Shown: positions 42,907-51,634 of the stretch, piece after piece
Layout: the number at the start of each line of letters is the position of its first letter
Position numbering within the stretch: position 1 is the first letter of the stretch
Source: Clostridia bacterium
Lineage (GTDB): Bacteria; Bacillota; Clostridia; Christensenellales; Borkfalkiaceae
Length of the DNA stretch: 64,000 bases
Assembly (NCBI GenBank): GCA_021204625.1
Contig: JAJPZA010000025.1
Span: 1 to 64,000 of the forward strand
Direction: 5' to 3'
Program-made: the position numbers and the translations under genes
Notes under the pieces: generated by a model
What the model was told of the DNA's origin: nothing
The model's input: only the letters and a program-made list of their open reading frames with translations
Database searches by the model: none

Positions 42907-43380
42907 TTAAACGTAAACTACCTTGAAGACGGCCTTGTCTCCGTTCACCACGAGATACCCGTAGCTGGGGTCCGCCGCCGAGCGGTTCAGGGTGCCGGGG
43001 TTGAAGACCTCGATGCCTTCGATTTCCTCGTCCTGCGCCCTGTGCGTGTGGCCGTACATCAGAGCCTGGCAGCCCAGCTCCTTGGCCCTGTCTATCATCT
43101 TGAATGGGCCGCTCCTTGCGGAGTACAGGTGCCCGTGCGTGGCGAAAATCCTTGCTCCCTCAATCTCTATGACAAGCTCGTTCTCCCCGAACTTCTGCCC
43201 GTCGCAGTTGCCGTTCAGAAGGTACACCTTCTTCCCGGGATATTTCTGCATGACATACGTTCCGTCCAAAGACGTGTCTCCGAGATGGATTATCATGTCC
43301 GCCTCGGACAGCACCGTATCCAGCCTGTCCATCGCCTTCCTGTACCCGTGGGTGTCGGAAAGAATCGCGCATGTAGTCAT
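42907..43380 (-). CDS. YfcE/MJ0936-family phosphodiesterase (calcineurin-like)
   Basis: ILSDTHGYRKAMDRL, IIHLGDTSLDG, VYLLNGNCDG, IFATHGHLY, LMYGHTHRAQ. Confidence 0.92.
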   Translation of the reverse strand: MTTCAILSDTHGYRKAMDRLDTVLSEADMIIHLGDTSLDGTYVMQKYPGKKVYLLNGNCDGQKFGENELVIEIEGARIFATHGHLYSARSGPFKMIDRAKELGCQALMYGHTHRAQDEEIEGIEVFNPGTLNRSAADPSYGYLVVNGDKAVFKVVYV

Positions 43381-43508
43381 AAAATCACCAATGCCATCAT
43401 AGCGCAAACACGCCATAATCGGCCCGTTTCGTCAATTCCTGCAGCATAGATTGCAGAACCGCAATCGTTTTCAGCCTCGTCTCAGGCGGCTCCGGAGCAA
43501 AGCCCGGA

Positions 43509-44087
43509 TTATAGCCTTGCCAGCTTGTCCGCCAGATCCTGCAGGGCCCTGGCCCTGTGGGAGACGGAATTCTTTTCCTCGTCCGTGGCCACGCCGAAAC
43601 TCTTCTTAAGGTCCATGGACCAGAAGAGGGGGTCGTAGCCGAATCCGTTCGTTCCTATCTCTTCATACAGTATGCGCCCGTACGTTCGCCCGGAGCCGTA
43701 CAGCGTCTTCCCGTCCGGGAAGCAGAGGCATACGTTGCACTCAAAGTACGCCGCCCTGTCCGTAAGATCATTCATTCTCTTCAAAAGAAGAGCCCTGTTG
43801 GCCGCAGGCCCTTCTCCGGAAAAGCGTGCGGAATATATGCCGGGAGCCCCGTCCAGAGAATACACGCACAGGCCGGAATCATCCGCAAGAGCGGGGAGCC
43901 TGTACTTTGCGCAGATTGTGCTTGCCTTTATGTAAGCGTTCTCCTTGAAGCTCCCGCCGGTCTCCGGGATCTCTTCATTGAACCCCAGGTCCTTAAGGCT
44001 CACAATCTCCGTGCCGGAGAATATTTCCTTTATCTCCTTGACCTTGCCCGCATTGGAGCTGGCGACAATCACCTTTTCCAGTTTCAT
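43509..44087 (-). CDS. rdgB: Non-canonical purine NTP pyrophosphatase, RdgB/HAM1
   Basis: VIVASSNAGKVKEIKEIF, ADDSGLCVYSLDGAPGIYSARFSG, GTNGFGYDPLF, SVSHRARAL. Confidence 0.95.
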   Translation of the reverse strand: MKLEKVIVASSNAGKVKEIKEIFSGTEIVSLKDLGFNEEIPETGGSFKENAYIKASTICAKYRLPALADDSGLCVYSLDGAPGIYSARFSGEGPAANRALLLKRMNDLTDRAAYFECNVCLCFPDGKTLYGSGRTYGRILYEEIGTNGFGYDPLFWSMDLKKSFGVATDEEKNSVSHRARALQDLADKLARL

Positions 44088-44232
44088 GTCAATTATTATA
44101 ATGTATGCGAAGGGAATTGTAAAGGCAAATTGGCTTAAGTGGCGTTTTCTTAACTCACATTGCGCAACACATACGGCGATTTTGCCTGTTATACCGTACG
44201 CCGTTCCAAACTTGTCCGGCTCTTGATTCTTT

Positions 44233-44727
44233 TCAGTCCCACGTGGACTCATGCAGCTGCCCCTGCAGCCGGAAGTCCCTGAACCCGTCCTGCCTCAAAG
44301 CTTCATACACGGCTATAGCCACGGAGTTGGAGAGGTTGAGGCTCCGTGTGTCGCCTACCATTGGGATTCGCAGGCACTGCTCCCTGTTGGCCTTCAGAAG
44401 GCTCTCCGGAAGGCCCCGTGTCTCCTTGCCGAAGACCAGAAAATCCCCGTCATGAAAAGGCGCCTCCGAATATACCTTGAGGCCTTTGGTTGTAAAGTAC
44501 CAGAATGTCCCGTCCGGGAATTTCTCCCGGAGCTCCTCAAAGGAGTCATAGTATGAGATCTTTGCCTCGGACCAGTAATCCAGCCCGGCCCTTTTGAGGT
44601 ACCGGTCATCCGTGGAGAATCCTAAGGGGCGCACCAGATGCAGGGCGCATCCCGTGGCCACGCATGTGCGCACTATGTTGCCGGTGTTCTGGGGAATCTC
44701 CGGCTCTACGAGAACTATATTGTACAT
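44233..44727 (-). CDS. trmL: tRNA (cytidine(34)-2'-O)-methyltransferase TrmL
   Basis: MYNIVLVEPEIPQNTGNIVRTCVATGCALHLVRPLGF, LVFGKETRGLPE, SLNLSNSVAIAVYEALRQ. Confidence 0.94.
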   Translation of the reverse strand: MYNIVLVEPEIPQNTGNIVRTCVATGCALHLVRPLGFSTDDRYLKRAGLDYWSEAKISYYDSFEELREKFPDGTFWYFTTKGLKVYSEAPFHDGDFLVFGKETRGLPESLLKANREQCLRIPMVGDTRSLNLSNSVAIAVYEALRQDGFRDFRLQGQLHESTWD

Positions 44728-44864
44728 TTCATTATCCTTCTGCATATGACCCTGCAGCGTGTTTGCGGGGAGCAGGTATACAAGCGCCTGTATGCCGGAA
44801 TTGTACTACAACTGCGGGAAAAAAGCAAATGTCAGGTGATTTAAATATGATTAAATATGCATGT

Positions 44865-44888
44865 AAATGATTACAGATTATATCATTT
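44865..44888. promoter_or_regulatory. Candidate operator inverted repeat upstream of TA operon
   Basis: AAATGAT TACAGATTAT ATCATTT; AT-rich promoter region follows (TATAAT, AAGGAGG RBS). Confidence 0.4.
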
Positions 44889-44976
44889 ATACTATTTTAA
44901 GAATTATTTTATACAAATACTTGCAATTGTAATGTAAATATAATATAATGATTACACTACAAGGAGGTAAACAATT

Positions 44977-45267
44977 ATGGCAGGCACACTTGTACAATTT
45001 CGTCTTGATAATGAAATGAAAGATGAAGCAGACTATATTTGCAAACAGCTTGGCTTGGATCTTCCATCATATCTTAAGATGTGTGTTTCAAGACTTATAT
45101 CAGAAAATGGTATACCATTCAGTATGAAAAATGTTTATTCTAGTTATGATCTAATGAGCATACTTAGGACAACAAGCCAGATTGCCGCACAAAACGGCAC
45201 GGCCGATATGACGCTGGACGAAATTAATGAGGAAATAGCAGAGGCTAGGAAGGCTAGGTTAAAATAA
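44977..45267 (+). CDS. RelB/DinJ-family antitoxin
   Basis: TLVQFRLDNEMKDEADYICKQLGLDLPSYLKMCVSRLISENGIPF, RHH pattern; AAGGAGG RBS. Confidence 0.85.
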   Translation: MAGTLVQFRLDNEMKDEADYICKQLGLDLPSYLKMCVSRLISENGIPFSMKNVYSSYDLMSILRTTSQIAAQNGTADMTLDEINEEIAEARKARLK

Positions 45268-45270
45268 GAC

Positions 45271-45750
45271 ATGGATAAATATTATGCTGTTATTGATACT
45301 AATGTCATTGTGTCAGCTGTCTTAAAGATGGGGTCTGATTCGATAAGCAATCCTGTGCTTTCATTTGAAGCATTAACAGCTCCGGCAAAAATTATAAATC
45401 TTGTCCAGCGCAATAAGATTGTTCCGATTGTTAGCACGGAAATAATTGCAGAGTATCGAGATGTATTGTCACGTAGCAAGTTCAAATTTCCAGCAACGGT
45501 TGTAACCCAATTCATCAATATCATTCTGGAACATGCAGCATTTGTGTCTCCTGTAAGGCAGGATGTCAAATTGCCTGATCCGAAGGATGCTATCTTCTAT
45601 GAGATAACAATGAGTGCACGAACTGACAGTGATGCTTATCTCGTGACTGGTAATTTAAAAGATTTTCCTATAAAACCATTTATTGTTACCCCTCATCAAA
45701 TGCTTGAAATAATCAATTCAGATGGCGGCAGTTGTTATGTGAATGAATAG
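45271..45750 (+). CDS. PIN-domain toxin (COG1569-like)
   Basis: YYAVIDTNVIVSAVLK, ...VSTEIIAEYRDVLSRSKF, KLPDPKDAIFYEI, TDSDAYLVTGNLKDFP. Confidence 0.9.
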   Translation: MDKYYAVIDTNVIVSAVLKMGSDSISNPVLSFEALTAPAKIINLVQRNKIVPIVSTEIIAEYRDVLSRSKFKFPATVVTQFINIILEHAAFVSPVRQDVKLPDPKDAIFYEITMSARTDSDAYLVTGNLKDFPIKPFIVTPHQMLEIINSDGGSCYVNE

Positions 45751-46056
45751 GGAGACTCAGAGGAATAAAACGTATGAAGCGCATGCGGGCAACTGCATGC
45801 GTTTTCTGCAATACAGCCCCATTGTGGGAGTTCCATTTGTGAAATTAACGACGGCCCGGGAGAAGGAAGGGAGAGCGGATTTATGCTTTGGACGCGTCAT
45901 AAGTCGCTTCTAACGATGTTTAAGCCGGAATGAGGGGGAGCGGAGCGGGCGTCATGCGCTCATAAAAGTGTTTGACATTATATCCTTTCAGCTGTTACAA
46001 TGTTAGACAGCGGCCCGCCGTACAGGAGTGCCGCAATATGTTCCAGAGAGACGTAT

Positions 46057-47811
46057 ATGGCGCTATCGCTCTTAGATGCCGTTAGTCTGAACGTTGAAGA
46101 CGTCCTGACGATAGTCAACAATCTCCTCCTGATGCTCGGAGGAGTGGCGGCATTCATAATCGGCATGAACATGATGGGCAACGGCCTCGAGAAGGCCGCC
46201 GGAAAGCCTATACGCAGGCTCATGGGCAAGGCCACAAAGAACAGGTTCCTGGGAATCGTGACGGGCGCTGCCGTCACGGCCATAGTCACCAGTTCTTCGG
46301 CGACAACAGTCATGATAGTGGGCTTCGTAAACGTGGGCCTCATGACGCTGGCGCAGGCGACCTCGCTTATCATGGGTGCAAACATAGGCACGACCATCAC
46401 TGCGTTCATATCCGCTATATCCACGACAGGAGGCACCCTTGAGATAACCTCCATTTTTGCGTTCATAGCGTTCGTGGGAGCTCTCATGACCATGATCTCA
46501 AAGAACGAGAAGGTCAAAAGAGTCGGCGTCATTCTGGAAGGATTAGGGCTTATTTTCGTGGGCATGAACACTATGTCATCGTCCATGGCAACCCTTATTA
46601 AGGACACGGACTCCAATGTCTCCATAGCCATACAGAACCTCTTCGTGGCGATAGGAGCGGGCAAGGACACCTTAACGTGGGAAATTATAGTCCTGTTCCT
46701 TTTGGGAGCCCTTATCACGGGCCTTGTGCAGTCCTCGGCGGCTGTGACGGCAATAGTCATTTCCCTGGCGTCGGCGAATCTCATAACCTTCCCGATGGCC
46801 ATGTTCATAATCCTGGGCACCAACGTCGGAACGACGGTCACGGCGATGCTCTCCTCGATAGGCACAAGCGTCAACGCAAGGCGAACGGCCATGGTGCATC
46901 TGATGTTCAACATCATAGGCTCGGTCATCTTCATGATAGTCCTGGCCTTCACGAGCAAATACGTGTCGGCCTTCCTGGACAAAGCCATAGGCATCGTTTC
47001 GTGGGAGATAGCCATATTCCATATGTGCTTCAACATCCTCACGACCCTCATTCTCGTGCCCTTCATCAAATACCTGGTCAAGCTCGCCTGCATCATCGTC
47101 CGCGAGAAGAAAGGCAAGCCGGAGGAGACGGCAGAGCCTCTGGATTCCCGTATCCTCAAGACTCCGGCCATTGCCGTGGGGCAGACCAGAAAAGAGTTCT
47201 GCCGCGTGATGGACGACACGTACAGCAACTACAGGCTTGCCCTGGACATGCTCACATCCCGCAACGCTTCCGAGAAGGAGAAGTTCACGGAAGAGAAGAA
47301 GAGGATAGACGGCATCTGCGAATATCTCACCAAATTCCTTGTCAAGCTTTCCTTAAGCGAGCTGTCCGAAGTGGACGAGAACAAGGTATCCTCGTTCTAC
47401 CACGTGGCCTCGGATATCGGGCGAATAGGCGATTATTCTGAAAACATAGCGAACTATGCGGAAAAGATGGCGGACGACGACCTCAACTTCTCTGAGCACG
47501 CATGGGACGAAGTGAGGGAGATGGACACCCTCATATCCCGTCTGTACAATTACGCCGAGAAGGCCTTCGGAGGGATAGACGTAAGCTACCTGTCCAACGC
47601 TGAATTCGTGGAGAAGGATATAGACAAAATGAGTGACCAAATGAGGGAGAGCCACCTGAGGCGAACCGCTGAGAACCGGTGCACGCCCGAGGCAGGAGCC
47701 ATCTTCCTGGAGCTCACGATAAGCATGGAGCGCATAGGCGGCCATCTCAAGAACATAGCGGACTCCATCCGCATGTATGCTGGAACCTCCAGCCTCGCCA
47801 CAGCGAAATGA
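46057..47811 (+). CDS. Na/Pi cotransporter family protein with PhoU-like C-terminal domain
   Basis: TAIVTSSSATTVMIVGFVNVGLM, IMGANIGTTITA, GLVQSSAAVTAIVISLA, GTNVGTTVTAML. Confidence 0.94.
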   Translation: MALSLLDAVSLNVEDVLTIVNNLLLMLGGVAAFIIGMNMMGNGLEKAAGKPIRRLMGKATKNRFLGIVTGAAVTAIVTSSSATTVMIVGFVNVGLMTLAQATSLIMGANIGTTITAFISAISTTGGTLEITSIFAFIAFVGALMTMISKNEKVKRVGVILEGLGLIFVGMNTMSSSMATLIKDTDSNVSIAIQNLFVAIGAGKDTLTWEIIVLFLLGALITGLVQSSAAVTAIVISLASANLITFPMAMFIILGTNVGTTVTAMLSSIGTSVNARRTAMVHLMFNIIGSVIFMIVLAFTSKYVSAFLDKAIGIVSWEIAIFHMCFNILTTLILVPFIKYLVKLACIIVREKKGKPEETAEPLDSRILKTPAIAVGQTRKEFCRVMDDTYSNYRLALDMLTSRNASEKEKFTEEKKRIDGICEYLTKFLVKLSLSELSEVDENKVSSFYHVASDIGRIGDYSENIANYAEKMADDDLNFSEHAWDEVREMDTLISRLYNYAEKAFGGIDVSYLSNAEFVEKDIDKMSDQMRESHLRRTAENRCTPEAGAIFLELTISMERIGGHLKNIADSIRMYAGTSSLATAK

Positions 47812-48203
47812 CCCACAGAAACACCAAGCAGAAAAAAATCATAATGGACGCACTGCTCTCGGCGGACCATCCCACTGCCACGGAGCTTTGCGAGATAGTG
47901 CAGGAGCGATGCCCCAGCATAAGCCGGGCCACGGTCTTCAGGGACCTCGGCATGTTCGCGGACGAAGGGTCCGTCCAGAAAGTCACCCTTTCGGACGGCG
48001 AAGCCCGTTTCGACGCCAACACCAAGCCCCACGCCCACGCCAAATGCGTCTGCTGCGGACGCATCTATGACGTCTTCGAGAACAAGGTCTCATGCCTTCT
48101 CGGGGACGAGGATTTGGGAGGCTTCGAGATATACTCGGCCACCTTGGAGCTGTCCGTCAAATGCCCCGCCTGCATAGAGGCGGAAAAGGCACTCACAAGC
48201 TAG
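47808..48203 (+). CDS. Fur-family transcriptional regulator (PerR-like)
   Basis: TKQKKIIMDALLSADHPTATELCEIVQERCPSISRATVFRDLGMFADEG, HAHAKCVCCGRIYDV, CPACIEAEK; ATGA overlap with upstream gene. Confidence 0.92.
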   Translation: MTHRNTKQKKIIMDALLSADHPTATELCEIVQERCPSISRATVFRDLGMFADEGSVQKVTLSDGEARFDANTKPHAHAKCVCCGRIYDVFENKVSCLLGDEDLGGFEIYSATLELSVKCPACIEAEKALTS

Positions 48204-48267
48204 CCCGCAGCAAAAAAAAGCCGGATTCAAACCCCGCAAAATCCGGCAAAAATCAGCAAAAACCCAG

Positions 48268-48289
48268 GCAGGCCGCCGGCCTGCTTTTT
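48268..48289 (+). terminator. Intrinsic terminator after Fur-like gene
   Basis: GCAGGCC GCC GGCCTGC TTTTT. Confidence 0.85.
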
Positions 48290-48637
48290 GTTTGGACTAA
48301 TAACGAACAAATGTTTGTGAAATCGGCCATTCAGAAATTTCTGCAATATTTACATGTGAAAAATTGATGAAATATTATTTTACTTCCCGAAATATGTTTA
48401 AAGGCATGCAAAAAGGTTTATAATTATAATGTGGGATAATTTCTTTTTACTGTACTGCAAATAGTTTCTTTTGGAGTGAATATGGAAAAGAGTGTTATGA
48501 GCAAGGAGGAAAGGCTTGCCAGATGGAAGAGCCTTTCAGATGAGATTGCTGATGTTCCTGATTAGGCGGTTGAGAAATCTGTGGGGGTAGGGCAGCTTGC
48601 GGACAGGATTGAGGTTATTTTCAGTATTATAACAATT

Positions 48638-48695
48638 GGAACTCCGTGACCGGTGGCCAAATAACTGGAATCCCGAGGCCGGTGGCCAAACAACT
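48638..48695. repeat. Two tandem 29-bp imperfect repeats
   Basis: GGAACTCCGTGACCGGTGGCCAAATAACT / GGAATCCCGAGGCCGGTGGCCAAACAACT. Confidence 0.8.
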
Positions 48696-48878
48696 GAAAT
48701 CCCTTGAACGGGAAGGTGTACAGGCCTTCGCATTGACTTGCGGAGGATTCTGCCCGAAGCGGATGTGCTCTTTCTTAAGGCTTATGGAAGCATAGGCCAA
48801 AAAAAGCATGGGAGAGATTCCATCCCAAATGCTGTTCAGGCGGGAAGCATGCTTCCATGAAATATACAAAAGGAGAAT

Positions 48879-49571
48879 ATGAAAATGAACGGCAAGAGTT
48901 TGGAAAAGGGGCCCGGGGGCACTGTGCGCATCGTTTCAGCGAACGGAAAGGAAGTTCCCCCGGATGTCCGCAAGTCTGCTGAGTCCTTGGCCGCGGTCAT
49001 TGCCTGGATGTCCAGGCAGAAGGATATGCGCGCGAAGAAGCCTGTGAAGGCATATACCACCAAGAACTGCAGCAGCAAGGAAATGTCTGACAAAATGAAG
49101 ACAATCATAGAAGTCATGACCCCGCCCGGCGTCATGAGCGTGAGGGATTATATGCTTTCCATGAACGCCGACTATGAGCTGGACGTGATGTCATACAGTT
49201 TCCTTACCGTGGAGGAGGTCTACTTCGCCAACCTCGTCTTTAAGAACGAGGCTTTGCGGCGTGACGTCATCGTCACTATGACCGGCAGCGGCGAGGCCTT
49301 TCCCGGCAACATTGAGGACATGCAGCGGTTCCTGCCCTGGTATGACTGTTCCGGGGACTGCTGCTACGGAAATCCGGCGATCGGCATCGTCATATGCGAT
49401 GACATGGCTTCCCCCGGGGTGGCGTACGTCTTCTCAGACAGGGAGGACCCCTTGCACAGCCCTGTATACAGGAGCACGGCAGACCTTCCGGAAGAGTTCC
49501 GCCCGGTCCTGCCGGACGCAGAAAAGCTTCTCAGCCTTCCCGGGCTCGGAGGAATTGCAATCCCTGGATGA
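48879..49571 (+). CDS. Hypothetical protein
   Basis: 230-aa ORF; no recognised family. Confidence 0.6.
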   Translation: MKMNGKSLEKGPGGTVRIVSANGKEVPPDVRKSAESLAAVIAWMSRQKDMRAKKPVKAYTTKNCSSKEMSDKMKTIIEVMTPPGVMSVRDYMLSMNADYELDVMSYSFLTVEEVYFANLVFKNEALRRDVIVTMTGSGEAFPGNIEDMQRFLPWYDCSGDCCYGNPAIGIVICDDMASPGVAYVFSDREDPLHSPVYRSTADLPEEFRPVLPDAEKLLSLPGLGGIAIPG

Positions 49572-49766
49572 CACAGCCGTCAGGCCAAATAATGCCCGCA
49601 GGCATCTCCTGTGTGTTTCATAAGGGATACAGCAGCTTTCAGTTCGCGGATATCCTCAGATGACATTCCGCTCACAGCACCGGAACGGCCGCATGGGCGG
49701 CATGATTTTGCAGCAGAAAAGGCAGCCTCTTGGCTGCCTTGGATATTCTATAGAATTCTGTTGCTG

Positions 49767-51257
49767 TTACGCAGAATCTTCAGCGTCTTCGGTGAAGATC
49801 TCGGCGGCGTTTTCAAGGGCCTCGTCCCCGGGGGCGTCCGGTGCGGGGTTCATGAAGGTTCCCCTGCGGTTAATGAAACGCTTGTGGCAGTAGGAGAACA
49901 GGTAGTACAGGCCGTTGAAGGTGTAGAAGATTGCCACATAGAAAAGGTAAAGGAAGATAAGGTAGAAGAGGTTGAACTCGTATTTCCAGATGGTGAACGG
50001 GATGTTCGGCGGATTGTAGATGGGCAGAGGGTCTATCTGCGTGAATGAGTAGTTCGGAACAATGAGCTCGTCTTCAGTGAGGTACACGCCGTTGTAGCTT
50101 AAGGTCATGGAGTAGGAGGTTATCACGCCGCTCACAACCGTGGCGAGGATAATGAACACCAGGTAATATATGAGAGGAATTACGGCGTCCTTCGGGCGCC
50201 ATTTGTAAAGGCCCAGGGCTGCAGGCATCACGCAGAGCACGAAGAGCCATGCGTGGGTCACAACAAGGTATACCGTGGTGTAGCTGCAGAATATGCCGTA
50301 GTTGGACATCTCGGGCCGGCCGAAGTAAACGAACATGGTGAGGGCTCCGGCGGCGTGTATGAAGAAGGCCATGGAGAGGAAGACTCTTTTTTTGGTGAAT
50401 ACGGCAATGAGGGCTATGAAGACGCCTATGTTGCATATATAGAGCGGGAAAGCCGTGAATATGGTATGGTATACGTTGTAGCCGTCTCCCATGAGCATGG
50501 AGTTACGGCTGCAGTACTGCCAGACCATGACAAGGGCTAAGTAGCGCAGAATGTCCCATTTGTCCTTTTCGCTCCTGTGTTTAAGCAGATAATACACTCC
50601 AATGGTGAGCCCGGCCAGGTACAGAAGGGCAAGGAAATGCCAGATTGTGAAGCTGCCGAAGTTGAGGATGCTGTCCGAGGCTATGGAGCCGGCGTCGTAG
50701 AAATTCTCGAAGATGTTGAGCGGCATCATGAGAATCATGGTCACGGGAGCGAGGATGAATGAGCGGGGATATATCTTGTATCCGTCACGCACGAAGAGGC
50801 CCACGCAGAGTATGGCCATGAGGCCGTTCTCCAGGTAGTACAGCATGCGGACCACCCATTCCGGCATGAACTCGTTTATGCCTGCGTAGATCATCGTGGC
50901 GGCCGAGGCGCCCTCTGTGGCCATTGTAACAGAGAAGAAGTCTCCGTACAGGAAGGCCGAGATTACGATAAAAATGGGCAGGAAATACTTGGCCACGTCT
51001 GCGGCGGACCGCCTGTTCAAAAAAATAGCCATGGGGAAGAGCACATAGCCGCACTTCTTGACCCACTGGCTTATTATGAACGATTTGTAGAACTCGCCGA
51101 AGCGGTTGAAAATGTAATAGTCCGAAACTGTGAGCGTGGACAAAAAACCGCAAACCAGAAGGATTACGGTGCACGCTTTCAAAGCCCGGTTCAAGCCGGC
51201 CTTCAGAATCTTGTCCCTTTCAGGGGCCTCAGACAGTTTAACATTCTCCACGGGCAT
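49767..51257 (-). CDS. Multi-TM membrane protein, possibly YwaF/TMEM164-like
   Basis: about 10 hydrophobic segments; LPLYICNIGVFIALI...SYTTVYLVVTHAWLFVLCV resembles YwaF family pattern. Confidence 0.6.
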   Translation of the reverse strand: MPVENVKLSEAPERDKILKAGLNRALKACTVILLVCGFLSTLTVSDYYIFNRFGEFYKSFIISQWVKKCGYVLFPMAIFLNRRSAADVAKYFLPIFIVISAFLYGDFFSVTMATEGASAATMIYAGINEFMPEWVVRMLYYLENGLMAILCVGLFVRDGYKIYPRSFILAPVTMILMMPLNIFENFYDAGSIASDSILNFGSFTIWHFLALLYLAGLTIGVYYLLKHRSEKDKWDILRYLALVMVWQYCSRNSMLMGDGYNVYHTIFTAFPLYICNIGVFIALIAVFTKKRVFLSMAFFIHAAGALTMFVYFGRPEMSNYGIFCSYTTVYLVVTHAWLFVLCVMPAALGLYKWRPKDAVIPLIYYLVFIILATVVSGVITSYSMTLSYNGVYLTEDELIVPNYSFTQIDPLPIYNPPNIPFTIWKYEFNLFYLIFLYLFYVAIFYTFNGLYYLFSYCHKRFINRRGTFMNPAPDAPGDEALENAAEIFTEDAEDSA

Positions 51258-51634
51258 GATTTTAACCTATAAACTTTGAAATTGTCAACAGAATGACGCG
51301 CATCTTTGCCACATAACAGCGCATTTTGGTCCCGCCATTTTGGTCCGCTTTGGCCCGCTGAAGAAACGGATTGCGGAATCTGCATGCTCCGGCCATTCCG
51401 CCGGCGGTTTTTCTGCCCCCAGGCCGTTTTCGCGCATCTGTTCCGGTCCGGAATGCAGCCGCAATTTTTTTACAGACGGCGGAAATTAAGATTTTGAGGA
51501 AATAGGACAGCAAGTATTGCAAAAAGACGTCCGTTTTGCTATTCTTTTATGAGCAGAACATGAGCAAAAGAGAGAGAAGAGAGGATGGCGCGCACTGGCG
51601 CGCGAGGCCGTGAGAGAGCGGCGCATCCGACAGA

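Noticed and set aside
45978-47228. 416-aa minus-strand ORF opposite the Na/Pi cotransporter
   Set aside because: Met/Arg-rich antisense shadow; the sense gene has clear family motifs, promoter and RBS.
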